This document shows positions 1 through 9,290 of a DNA stretch of 64,000 nt, piece after piece. The notes beneath the pieces were generated by a model. It was not told the origin of the DNA. It was given only the letters and a program-made list of their open reading frames with translations, and ran no database searches. The stretch is from Agapetus fuscipes. Taxonomy: Eukaryota; Arthropoda; Insecta; Trichoptera; Glossosomatidae. How positions within the stretch are numbered: position 1 is the first letter of the stretch; the number at the start of each line of letters is the position of its first letter. The translations under genes and the position numbers were made by a program. Location of the stretch: positions 9,633,215-9,697,214 of the forward strand of contig OX637346.1 of the NCBI GenBank assembly GCA_951799405.1, read 5' to 3'.

Positions 1-1
1 C

Positions 2-2149
2 CCAGAAGGGCAAGTGGCTAGATGGATTGAAAGGCTCCAGGAGTATGATTATGACTCCGAACATAGACCTGGCACGCTTCATCGAAATGCGGACGCATTA
101 TCCAGACGACCATGCGCCAGTGACTGCAAACATTGCAGCAAGATGGAGGACAAGGTAGCAATTGTCCAAAGGACGACCACCGAAGATGAGGACTGGCAAG
201 ATGAAAAATTGGCGCAAGACCAACTGAATGATCCGGACTTGAAGTATGTGATGGAATGGGCGCGAGAAGGAGAAAGGCCAACCTGGGAAAAACTCGCCCC
301 CTTATCACCAACTGTCAAGGCTTATTGGGCTCAATGGGGATCCATAGTGATAGAAGGAGGGTTTCTGAAACGAAAGATCGAGAAGGAAGACGGCACACTT
401 AGAAGAAAGCAAACCCTCGTTCCGAGGAGCCGAGTACCGGAAATCCTTGGACTGCTGCATGGAGGAACTTCTGGAGGACATCTAGGCGTTAAGAAGACGC
501 TGGAGAAAGTGAAAGAGCGATTTTACTGGATCAACTGCAGCGAAGACGTCAAAGATTGGTGTCGAAAATGTGTAACCTGTGCAACGGCCAATGGACCGCA
601 AAGGAAAAGGCGAGCACCAATGCGTCAGTACAATGTTGGCAGCCCCTTTGAAAGAATTGCCATCGACATAGCTGGCCCATTTCCTACAACTGAGAAGGGT
701 AACAAGTACATCATGGTGGTGATGGATTACTTCAGCAAGTGGGTGGAAGCTTACTCAATCCCTAACCAAGAGGCCGTAACCGTGACTGAAGTTCTAGTTA
801 CCGAATTTATCAGCAGGTTTGGCGTACCCCTGGAATTACATTCTGATCAGGGAAGGAACTTTGAAGCTGCTATCTTCCAGCAAATGTGTGAGCGGCTAGG
901 GATCTACAAGACCAGGACCACTGCGCTACATCCACAGTCTGATGGAATGGTGGAAAGGATGAACCGTACCGTGGGGAGGTACTTAGCCAAAGTAGTGTCC
1001 AGCCATCAGCGGGACTGGGACCGACATCTGCCTTTGTTCTTATTGGCTTACCGGTCGGCTGTTCAGGAAACGACGAAGAAGACTCCCAGCAGCATACTGT
1101 TTGGGCGAGAAATGCGACTTCCTTGTGATCTCAAATTTGGCTGCAAACCAGGTGAAGACCTAGCCGGAGAAGACTATGTGACAGACCTTCGCAGGAGGCT
1201 GGATGACATCCATGATCAGGTCCGCATGAACATCGGGGAAGCCAGCGATCAAATGAAGGAGCGCTATGACACCAGAGCTGACAGCATGGGGTACAAAGCT
1301 GGTGACTGGGTGTGGCTTTTTGACCCCAAGAGGCGCCAAGGATACTGTCCGAAACTTCAGCGTTCCTGGGACGGGCCGTACGAGATCTTGGAGCGCATCA
1401 ACGATGTGGTCTACCGCATAAAAAAGAGACCAAACGGAAAACCAAGGGTCGTGCACTACAATCGCCTCTCACCATACCTAGGCGATAATGATGACCAACC
1501 AGCCCAAAAAGTACGACAGTGCGTCGCATCCGAAAGATCACCAGCCTTTGAGACGTTTTGGGAGAACGCGAAGGCAGGGCAGAAGTTTCGCCATGGAGTG
1601 ACCACAGAAGTCCACAAGGACTTATTTGAGGTCACTAGGGACCACACACTGGCATGCAGTGTACCGGAAGATCTAGATATGTCTAGAGGAATTGCACGGG
1701 TCTTCCGATACAAATTCGGAGAACCGCAACCCTCGAGCAGCCCGCAAGGAAGAGCTCTGAGACTACCGAAGGGGCGTCAACAAGCATACTGCCTGGTTGT
1801 CCCGGATTCCAGCAACCTGGAAGAGGACTACAAGGCATTGTGGGACGGCCTTGTTGAGCTGCGTGACTACATGTTGGAGGATCAGCAGGCGCGTCTGGCA
1901 ATACCGAAGATGGGTGGCGGCCGCGCTAATCGAGACTGGCGGATAATCCGGAGTATGATTGAAGCAGTGTTCTCGGGAGTCGGCATCAGCGTCGTGGTGT
2001 GCTGCGAGCAAGCGCAGCCGAGAGCCAGTGGGGAGAAATCCGTGGACTGCCACTTCTTCCTGACCACAGGGTGTCGACGTGGATCAGCATGCCCCTACCT
2101 ACACAGAGTCAAGACTGTTCCGGGACGAAACAGTCTAGGTGGGGGGTAG
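2..2149 (+). CDS. pol: Gypsy-type Pol polyprotein, 3' part: RNase H tail, integrase, macro domain, CCCH finger (5' end outside window)
   Basis: The frame is open from the window edge, so the start lies upstream; residue 1 here is the codon at 14. Residues 1-34 end in ADALSRRPC, typical of the end of the RNase H domain of Ty3/gypsy elements. An HHCC integrase finger follows (H149, H156, C186, C189). The integrase core has D218 (IAIDIAG), D278 (HSDQG) and E314 (VERMN), exactly D,D-35-E. The C-terminal integrase domain has GDWVWL (430-435) and a GPY motif near 455. After the usual end (SPYLG, about 490) the frame continues for about 220 residues: a macro domain (about 525-665) and a CCCH finger (679-697). 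No stop or frameshift interrupts it, and the stop codon touches the LTR. It would act in reverse-transcribed DNA integration; the role of the extension is unknown. The element looks recent because the frame is intact. Confidence 0.93.
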   Translation, partial: PEGQVARWIERLQEYDYDSEHRPGTLHRNADALSRRPCASDCKHCSKMEDKVAIVQRTTTEDEDWQDEKLAQDQLNDPDLKYVMEWAREGERPTWEKLAPLSPTVKAYWAQWGSIVIEGGFLKRKIEKEDGTLRRKQTLVPRSRVPEILGLLHGGTSGGHLGVKKTLEKVKERFYWINCSEDVKDWCRKCVTCATANGPQRKRRAPMRQYNVGSPFERIAIDIAGPFPTTEKGNKYIMVVMDYFSKWVEAYSIPNQEAVTVTEVLVTEFISRFGVPLELHSDQGRNFEAAIFQQMCERLGIYKTRTTALHPQSDGMVERMNRTVGRYLAKVVSSHQRDWDRHLPLFLLAYRSAVQETTKKTPSSILFGREMRLPCDLKFGCKPGEDLAGEDYVTDLRRRLDDIHDQVRMNIGEASDQMKERYDTRADSMGYKAGDWVWLFDPKRRQGYCPKLQRSWDGPYEILERINDVVYRIKKRPNGKPRVVHYNRLSPYLGDNDDQPAQKVRQCVASERSPAFETFWENAKAGQKFRHGVTTEVHKDLFEVTRDHTLACSVPEDLDMSRGIARVFRYKFGEPQPSSSPQGRALRLPKGRQQAYCLVVPDSSNLEEDYKALWDGLVELRDYMLEDQQARLAIPKMGGGRANRDWRIIRSMIEAVFSGVGISVVVCCEQAQPRASGEKSVDCHFFLTTGCRRGSACPYLHRVKTVPGRNSLGGG
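1586..2008 (+). other. Macro (ADP-ribose-binding) domain within the gypsy Pol extension
   Basis: Residues about 525-665 follow the order of a TARG1/OARD1-type macro domain. These are a first strand ending in KDLF (535-538), a strand-loop HTLACSVPEDLDM (544-556), a glycine loop MSRGIA (556-561), the helix RVFRYKFG (562-569), a strand AYCLVV (591-596), a helix ending LEDQ, a strand LAIPKMGGG (628-636), then DW (641-642), the helix RSMIEAVF (646-653) and the last strand ISVVVC (658-663). Family knowledge: such domains bind ADP-ribose and some remove it from proteins. From memory of TARG1, the lysine expected after the AYCLVV-type strand and the aspartate expected after the GCG-type loop seem absent (P/D and A here), so binding may be retained without that chemistry. 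The identification rests on motif order, not on a computed alignment. Confidence 0.8.
2048..2104 (+). other. CCCH-type zinc finger at the Pol C-terminus
   Basis: Residues C679, C687, C693 and H697 give C-x7-C-x5-C-x3-H with an aromatic before the final histidine (CPYLH), a standard CCCH spacing. This finger class usually binds single-stranded RNA. It lies about 15 residues after the macro domain and about 14 before the stop codon. It is not a retroviral CCHC knuckle, whose spacing is C-x2-C-x4-H-x4-C. Confidence 0.8.
2138..2149 (+). other. Polypurine tract overlapping the pol stop codon
   Basis: A G-rich run (ggtggggggtag) lies immediately before the LTR and includes the pol TAG stop. This is the expected primer site for plus-strand DNA synthesis. 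It overlaps the C-terminal glycine codons, so there is no spacer between gene and LTR. Confidence 0.75.
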
Positions 2150-2237
2150 TGTTATGTAAATATAAATATTGAAATAAGTATGGGTAGTTATAGTGTTATG
2201 TAAATATAAATATTGAAATAAGTATGGATAGTTATAG
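2150..2237 (+). repeat. 44-bp direct duplication at the LTR start
   Basis: Two copies of a 44-bp unit beginning tgttatgtaaatataaat (2150-2193 and 2194-2237) differ at one base (tatgggtag versus tatggatag). Either copy could act as the LTR end, so the true LTR start could also be 2194. Confidence 0.9.
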
Positions 2238-2615
2238 TTATAAGAATTCTCTAGGCTAAGTAGGTATTTGTTATAATTATAGGAATACTGTATTACATTT
2301 GTAGGTAGGATTTTGGTTGTGTCTAGGTAGTACGTGAATCATCGAGAAGTAATAATTACTCTGGAACCGTCTAGCAACTTTGGGTCTAGATTATACTGCT
2401 CTAAAGAGTATAAAGGGTGCAAATGGCCTGCAGAGCGGCCAGTATCATAGAGACTTACAAACACATCGAAGTCATCTGATCAGTGAACCAAAACCAAGTG
2501 GAATAATCGAGAAAGTAGTGTGAAAATAAATTTTGTAACTGTGTAAAATAAATAACTATTGAAGAAGACCTGTGTATTTTTAATTTGAAGACAATTGAAC
2601 CCTAATTTCGTAACA
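2150..2615 (+). mobile_element. 3' long terminal repeat of the gypsy element
   Basis: The 466-bp segment begins TGTTA directly after the polypurine tract and ends TAACA, a perfect 5-bp terminal inversion. Inside are a TATA-like gtataaag at 2408-2415 and polyadenylation-like aataaa at 2525 and 2547. The next bases after the LTR are atata, a possible target duplication that cannot be checked because the 5' LTR is outside the window. Confidence 0.85.
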
Positions 2616-4277
2616 ATATATTTGTAATAATCTACTGACAATTTCTGTCCTTCGCTGTACGGCGGGGTAAATCGGCCGCGCTATATTTTGACAGTTCCGG
2701 GAGATTCCTCACCTTTATAAGAAATAGCCTTCAGCCAAATTTTCAAACGAGAATCACAATTCACCTTTCATTCGGTAACGAATCGGTATCAGTCGCCTTC
2801 GGCCTCGCCTTTGAGATCCCGAATAGCCCTTCTGATGCAGAACATAGGTCCTTGAAAAGCATTTAACGAATCAGTGCCCAGCAACCCTGCAAAATTACGT
2901 CACATTTTTTTCCGATTGTGGGGAAGCAAAAGTATTGTAATGAATTAAAACAAAATATAGTTGTTATTGTTTCAGATTAATTGATTATCAAAATCAGTAA
3001 AGTTATGTCCATAAATGAGTCAATTTTGTTTCATATAACGAACGAACGGCGCTGGTTTTATATGTGTAAATCTGAAAAAAATAATAATTCGTGCAATAAA
3101 TCAACTTTTATGAATTGACGATGTATTCCGATAAACAATTGATTAAATTGGATGAATTCGACGTTTTGTTTGCACAATCGTTTTGGAAGAACAGGCCATA
3201 ATAAATGAGTATCGCAGCAAACAAATTAATATTAAATGGAATGGTTTATTTTTCAACATCAAATTAAATTTTATTAGCAACGTAGCTCCACATTTAGCAC
3301 GCAATTGAAAGGAACCTTTTTATTTTCACAAGAAAGAAGAGCTGGCTTTTACTGCAACGTTTTTTTTGTATGAGAGTTTCTTTACTCTCAAGGTAGTTGG
3401 GGGCTTTTGAGGTGTGATACACACAAAAACAGCGCTCACCAAATAAATCATCCTAATATTATTATTCTTATTTATTTTGAAAGCTGAGTAAACTATGATG
3501 GTAACTACTATGATTTTGGCTTGAAAAAAAAACACCGTAGGTACAGGGAATCATGTCTGACATCTTCATTAAGAATTGTATCCTAATGTTCTGGTTTTTT
3601 AAACACTTTGATCATCAGTTATAGTATTATTTAATTTACGAATCCTGTTCAATTTGTACACGTAACGCAGCAGGACCAATAATTTTACAGGAAATGAAGG
3701 TTTTTTAAATTGTAAAAATTGATAAGTCAAGGAATACTTTTGATCTATAAAATAAAATGATTATCTTTCAAGATAATAGCTGTGTACTAACACAATTATT
3801 TGAACTCAGTCAAATTGTATTGATGAACTAAATACAGGATTTCAGTCATGTATGCGTATTTAATCCAAGTCCATCATTGTGTATTTCAATTGTGCTCGAA
3901 ATGCAGGGTATTAATTTCAAGAGCCATCTATGAATGCGGCTGCTAGCAGATTATGAACTACGAATGTATGTATTATGCTTCATTATCATCATCACCAAAC
4001 TATTGATAATTTGATTTATAAGCAATTTCATACTTAGTATTTTTTTTAAAGGTGGGTGCTAGATGACCTTTTGTGATTAGAGAGAAGGTTTTTGATTTTA
4101 TGTAAGTGCATAAAGCCCCAGACTTTTTTTCGCTTTACCAAAAGGCTAGTATGGGACTAGTATAGGTAGTAAAAATGCTACACTTCTGTCAGTGCAACCT
4201 TTTTTCTAAATGAAGGCTGCACAGTTTATCTTCATTTGTTTTTCAGGTTTGTTTATACTCGTACTAGTGTGCTAGAA
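2616..4277. other. Non-coding, mostly AT-rich stretch
   Basis: No gene recognised. Positions 2650-2870 are less AT-rich and repeat-free. Positions about 3400-3490 resemble the distal tail seen near 31.05 kb (shared ttgaggtgtgat), probably a SINE C-related fragment. A 69-codon minus-strand frame at 3326-3535 is lysine/isoleucine-rich and looks accidental. Confidence 0.5.
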
Positions 4278-4377
4278 AGAGGTATGCAAGGATAGGAAAA
4301 AATGGAGGCAAATCTGCAGAGGCTCTTGCCACCCCTAGCGGAATGGTGACGGGGTATCAGTAACTGTAACTGTAACT
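4278..4377 (+). repeat. Non-LTR retrotransposon 3' tail fragment (left arm of inverted pair)
   Basis: Positions 4278-4345 are nearly the reverse complement of 4381-4453. The sequence runs through the coding end (…CGG..GHP-like ccacccctag) into a tail of repeated gtaact. Only the extreme 3' end is present, as expected of a 5'-truncated LINE insertion. Confidence 0.7.
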
Positions 4378-4690
4378 CTGTCGCCATTCCGCTAGGGGTG
4401 GCCAGAGCCTCCGCAGAGTTGCCTCCATTTTTTCCTATCCTGACATACCTCTTTCAATTCCTTCATATCCATCACCTTTTTCATGCATTTTCTTCTTTTA
4501 CGCTCACTTTGTATATCCCATTCTTTCACAATCTCCACAATCTGATCACTCCATACTTTTCTCGGTCGTCCCTTCCCTCTTTTTCCTTTCACACTTTCTT
4601 TGTATACATACTTTGTCAGTCTATCATCATTCATTCTTTCCACATGCCCAAACCATCTCATCACATTCTTTTGTACTTTAACTTTCATCA
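4378..4690 (-). pseudogene. 5'-truncated LINE: reverse transcriptase C-terminal tail
   Basis: The minus strand encodes 98 residues (4392-4688) with RWFGHVERM near the start, GRGRPRK-like GKGRPRKVW in the middle and CGGSGHP at the end. This arrangement is characteristic of the extreme C-terminus of reverse transcriptases in some non-LTR retrotransposons. No catalytic RT domain is present, so it is a dead 5'-truncated copy. It lies tail-to-tail with the plus-strand copy at 4278-4377, sharing the gtaact-type tail. A second copy with the same ending lies at 58857-59048. The clade is uncertain. Confidence 0.75.
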
Positions 4691-4810
4691 GTTACAGTAA
4701 CAATACAAATGCTGCGTGTATAAAACGTGAAACCTTTAATGTCTGCATGGGGAATGAAATTTATAATTTAGTAAAGCATTTATTTTGTTCAAAGATTACC
4801 TTATAAAGAA

Positions 4811-5023
4811 TCGCAAGGTTTACTCAGCCTGCACAATAAATGAGTACCCACCAGCCCTCTCGGGAGCTTGGAAACTCCCACTTCAACTGAAGTGGTAGGC
4901 GTAAGGCCGGCCCCCTTACCTGTAAAAATAAATAGGTTCAACTCGCCACATGCGACCCCTTCAGGATAACGCGGCAAGAAGTCACACAATATGTGTAGCT
5001 TAGTGGCGTTTTTGCGTTGCGTA
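4811..5023 (+). repeat. SINE family B, head-truncated copy
   Basis: Matches the body of family B: ttcaactgaagtgg, ccccttacctgtaaaaataa, cgccacatgcgacc and ggcaagaagt in order. The tRNA-like head seen at 8823 and 56863 is missing. Confidence 0.75.
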
Positions 5024-5247
5024 CTTATCAAGCAAATTGATTTTCACAACACAAATTCTTAAAATTGTCCTGATTTGATTTAGCTCAAAAGTTACAAGAC
5101 CAGCAATCAATTGCTTCATTGTAGCAGCTAAGATCGCTGTTTTGGTCGGGATTCGTGTTCTGGCGGGATAAGTTCTTGTCCGCAGACCTCGGGGATGAGA
5201 AATCAATACATGCATGGGGCTGGCTACCAAGGGAAGCCAACTTATCT

Positions 5248-5322
5248 GTACCCCAAGTACAAAACGCGTTTCACCAAACTAAACTAAAACTTTAACACTC
5301 ACTTGAGGCGCTGCTGCATTTG
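5248..5322 (+). repeat. Foldback element family D, left half
   Basis: Begins taccccaagtacaaaac and continues to the central ..cacttgaggcgctg, then stops. This is one half of the ~150-bp foldback family seen complete at 7697, 13881 and 43389. Confidence 0.6.
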
Positions 5323-5741
5323 TTGTACATTATGTAGTAAACGATATGGCGTAAGGTAACATACTCGTACTTGTAAGCTGGGTTTTCCGCGCCCGCGTGT
5401 CGTAGGCGGACGACCAATTTTATTACCTATAAAATCCCTTCAAGCGAAATTGTATATTCGGAGCGCGGCTTGCTTTGGCCACTCGAATTCATGCTGTTGC
5501 AAATGTACAAGAAGGTAATGTATGGAAAAGGTGATGGATATGAATGCCTTCAAAGGGAGATGGGATAGTAAAGGGGACTCTCTCGAGGATCTGGACAGCC
5601 CTAGTGGAGTTACCGACGGAGTCACAGCTATAAATCATGTTTACGTCATGACAAAAAAAAAACTTTACTTTCAGGAAAACCGGGGACAAAACAATGATTT
5701 AAGAGCTAGGAAGAAGCGTGAACACTGTGTTTGGTGAGAGT
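5323..5741. other. Unassigned stretch with a small LINE-like piece
   Basis: No gene recognised. About 24 bp near 5522 (aaaaggtgatggatatgaa) repeats the LINE coding tail at 4470-4490 in the opposite orientation. The short frames around 5522-5737 are therefore attributed to LINE debris. Confidence 0.4.
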
Positions 5742-5882
5742 GTTTTTGCAGTTGCTGGTCCTTTGGCATGGAACCACCAATGTTACCATACAAAAGAGAT
5801 AGAAGATCATATAAATTTTTCTAAAGGTACTTAAAGCAAACCACTATCTGGCATTATTTGCATAAGTATTCTTGAAGTGATA
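5742..5882 (+). pseudogene. LINE reverse transcriptase C-terminal debris (VAGPLAWN motif)
   Basis: Translation of 5740-5775 gives FAVAGPLAWN, a motif found near the C-terminus of many non-LTR reverse transcriptases (…VAGPxxWNxLP…). The frame is broken soon after. Positions 16277-16415 carry a homologous fragment sharing about 130 bp, ending at cttgaagtga in both. Confidence 0.6.
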
Positions 5883-5896
5883 CGATTATTGCACAT

Positions 5897-6124
5897 TCTA
5901 AATCTAAATCTAAATCTAAGCTGCAAAGATATGTATCATTTGAGATTCATATTAAATGCATTCCCACAAGCAGACATGCATAATTTCGCGCTTACACATG
6001 CTGCATGTGGACCTACAATATAAAAACCCCAATCTCAAATGAACATAAGCCCTGCAACTCTTGCCGACCTTCCCTGAAGCAGGGGTGACATTGGCAAAGT
6101 GAACCATTTTTTACAGTATGGGTG
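5897..6124 (-). repeat. SINE-like family A copy
   Basis: Near-complete copy in reverse. It starts with (aatct)n, then ctgcaaagatatg, gcattcccacaagcagac and aggggtgacattggcaaag, and ends cagtatgggtg. It lacks the ~20-bp cttgacttataggttgg end. Confidence 0.8.
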
Positions 6125-6335
6125 TACATTGTATTCGTTTAATACTCATATGTGTTGTACAAGTAATTTTTTACTTAATTTTTATTTTTTTCTTCTTCAT
6201 AATATACCAGTAAGGTCATTTTCTTCAGTTAGCTGCACTTCCTGTAATGTGGATTCCCAGCCGTCTTTTCACCTGTTTCACAAGGAGGTCTTTTACAAGG
6301 ACGGGCACCATGAGTTTGTTTAGTTAGTACGATAT

Positions 6336-6606
6336 ATGAGTCGTATAACTGCAAACGCCGTCATCTCCAAAATTTATGATTTTTGAGATAATGATTGAAT
6401 TTTTTTCTGTGCAGTGTAACAAATCATTTGCTGTGTGCAATATAATGTAAACCTCACTTAATCCTTCGTAATTTTCATTGAAAAAGTATGATTTCGTGCA
6501 AACGCCGTCATCTCCAACTGGTGTTGTCGTTTTACAAGTTTACAAGTTAATTTTTCTCAAAATCATCGCGTAATGAGTTGACGGCGTTTGCATTTATACG
6601 ACTCAT
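6336..6606. mobile_element. MITE-like element with inverted ends and a third internal copy
   Basis: Left end atgagtcgtataactgcaaa and right end ..tttatacgactcat are inverted over about 25 bp and extend into gcaaacgccgtcatctcc. A direct extra copy of gtgcaaacgccgtcatctcc lies at 6496-6515. No coding capacity. No clear target duplication was found. Confidence 0.6.
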
Positions 6607-7696
6607 GAGAGACTGATTTTGTCCATTTTTTCTACAAATAATGGATAATCTTGTTTCCTCATCTATGCTTCTATAAAAACTCCGTTAGCATTTTTCCCTG
6701 AATTTACGTTTTTTTCCTGTATTCTATTGATTAAATAATACTATGGAAAACATAAAAAAATGCAGATAAATTAGAAAATTCTGGAACTTAATTATATATA
6801 CTAAGAATTTTCGGCTGAAGGTAACACGAACTTGATGGATAGACATGAGATTTATCGATTCTTGAGTACATCACATTACGTGTGTTTTTCTAAGACTGAG
6901 AAAAATTTCGTTACGTTTTTTTAGGGGGAAAAAAGCGAAATAACAAGAACAGATTGAATGTCAAGAAATTGGATATTACCGAATTTATTATCATGAATTG
7001 CAGAAAATAAAAGGGGCGAGTGATACAACATGTTTGTAGTGCTATAATAAATCACATAATATTGAACGATGTTATTTGTATGGCGGCTTAGTCTTACATA
7101 TTACCTCGCCTTGGAAGTTGATTTCTATAACCTTTTACTAACAGAAAATACATATAACTTTTTAAATGTTTTAAGTATAAATTTGTCCTTTATTTCGACT
7201 TTTCTTAAAGTTAGATAAGCTTGATTTGGTTAAAAATTTAAGTTTCATTATCCTGTTCACAAAATAATTGTGTGTATTCGTCCACAACGCAAACACAACT
7301 AAGCTGCAAATACAGTACAACTTCTTACCGTTTTGTCGCCGAAGAGATCGCAAATGCCGAGTACCGCCATTTAGGGAAGAGGGAGGTGAGAACAATTATT
7401 GGAAGACGTCAAGATTTATAATGGACTGTAAAGTATAGAACTTCTGATGATGATGATGATGGTGGCAGTATATTTTAAGAGAAATATAACTTATCTGGGG
7501 AGACAGGCATGCAAATTAGATAATAAAAAAGAGCACTGCCCCGGCTCGACTTTTGGAACAAATGAGCAATAAAATGAAAATTTATTTAATGTATTCATGA
7601 ATGCAGATGGTCTTATAAAGAAAAATGGATTAATGAAAAATGCGGACCGGCCCGTTTGGGGTGCGGCTGTGTACTGCAAACTTTGTATCCTTCCAG
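6607..7696. other. AT-rich non-coding stretch with a (GAT)n microsatellite
   Basis: No gene recognised. A short gatgatgatgatgatgg run lies at about 7446-7463. The minus frame 7171-7395 lacks any recognisable domain. Confidence 0.5.
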
Positions 7697-7836
7697 TGCC
7701 CCAAGTAAAATATAACCCAAGTTGTCCCAAAAATAGAAAGAAAACTAAAGCTCCCACTAGAGGCGCTGTCCTGCTTTCAATTAATTTTTTTTCAAACGCT
7801 ATTTTTGAGTTTAAGGGGAAATAAAATACTTGGGTT
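7697..7836 (+). repeat. Foldback element family D
   Basis: Starts gccccaagtaaaatataac and ends aataaaatacttggg. The centre reads ctcccactagaggcgctg. The ends are inverted relative to each other. Confidence 0.7.
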
Positions 7837-8822
7837 ATTGAGGTCGCGATACTTGTGGGTGGAAGAAAAAACCGCTCGGAAAAATATCAAACTCGATGAA
7901 AAGCTGGAACTTTCCAAGTTTCAGATTTTATAGCCTTTTTTGGGTATAAATGAAGGAAGGCAGGTGCTAAAAATTGGAAAAAAATATCATAGACTTTTTC
8001 AAGATTTCCAATGAAAACCACGAAATCAAATGAAGGAAAATTAAAAAAAAAACAAAAAAATCGAAAATTATTGTTCCTAAAAAAAATATATTATTTTATT
8101 ATTTTTTATTTGCTTCACTGTGTAGTTTTACATTTTTTTTGTGAAAAAACACAAAACTTTTTAGACATCATACCATCATCAGGTACCTTTACATGTTCTC
8201 AGACCATCATCTTTCCCGAAAATGTTTGTAATTTTTAACAAAAAATATTCAAAATAAACTGTATTATGAATAAAGAAAAACATACATTTTATATTTAAAA
8301 AAAATATATATATATTTAATGAATTTTCACAGTGTTCATACGCAAAGCATTAAAAATATAAATAAAGTATTGTTTACTTGCCTGAAATATTTTTGAGAAT
8401 TTGGTGAATTAACATGAAAGCCGTGGTATACGCATGAAGTGCTTTGTTAATTATGCGTAGGGCCTACAATTATAATTATCAGTTTGTAAACAAAAATACT
8501 CTATGATAATAATGAATATAATTTTTTTTCAAATTATTGGACGAGAAGATGTTTGTTTTTACAAAAAATATTTTTTCATTTTTATTTCATTAAATTTTAT
8601 GGCTAAACGAAAACGGCAGTGGGAATTTGACTGTTGTGCTTAAAATAAAATACCTTATGTTTAAATTCCGTGTAGCCTTCTTGACGATATATTTGACTCT
8701 GAATTTGAAAGCAATGGTCGAATAAGAACCCTCTATTAGGGGTGACATGCTCAGTTACCTAAAATCTATATGATTCATGTCAAAAAGACATATTACCATG
8801 TAATATTCATATTAAATGTATG
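7837..8822. other. Very AT-rich non-coding stretch
   Basis: Homopolymer-rich (A runs at 8043-8056, TA run near 8305-8318). No gene or recognised repeat seen. Confidence 0.5.
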
Positions 8823-9100
8823 CCCGTTTGATAGCTCAGTTGGTAGAGTGCTTAAAAAAATCCATGCCGAGTGCTTAGGTTTGAATACTACCAAGGCGAG
8901 GGTGGTAGAGAAGATTACCCGTTTAGTTGTTTCTTTCAAACCCAATAATATACCGGCAAGGCTTACTCAGCCTTTACAAGAAATGAGTACCAGCTCCGTA
9001 AGCTGGCGCGAAACCGACTCCCTTACCTGAAAAAATAGTTATGTTTCACTCAAGAAAAACGAAATACACAATATATTGTGTAGTTTAGTAGCATAGCGTA
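8823..9100 (+). repeat. SINE family B, near full-length
   Basis: The head carries a tRNA A-box (tagctcagttggtagagtgc) and a decayed B-box (aggtttgaatacta). The body follows with aaggcttactcagcc and ttacctgaaaaaata. A short A-run insertion interrupts the anticodon region. Confidence 0.75.
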
Positions 9101-9123
9101 GTAACCAAAAAGTACACAAAGAT

Positions 9124-9290
9124 TGTGCTCACACATGTTGCATGTGTACAAAAACATTAAAACCCAAATATCAAATGGACATACACCATACAGCTCTACC
9201 CACGCTTCCCTGAAACAGGCATGCCATTAGCAAAAGTAAACCAATTTGTAAGTATGTGGGCGGTCAGAATCACTTCAATCTATTAATCAA
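9124..9290 (-). repeat. SINE-like family A copy, 3' part missing
   Basis: Contains cacacatgttgcatgtgtac, ttccctgaaacagg and the near-terminal gtgggcggtcag. Ends at ttaatcaagatatg, equivalent to the A start. Confidence 0.65.

Noticed and set aside
2048..2104. Retroviral nucleocapsid (CCHC) knuckle
   Set aside because: Ligand order and spacing are C-x7-C-x5-C-x3-H, and it lies downstream of integrase instead of in Gag.
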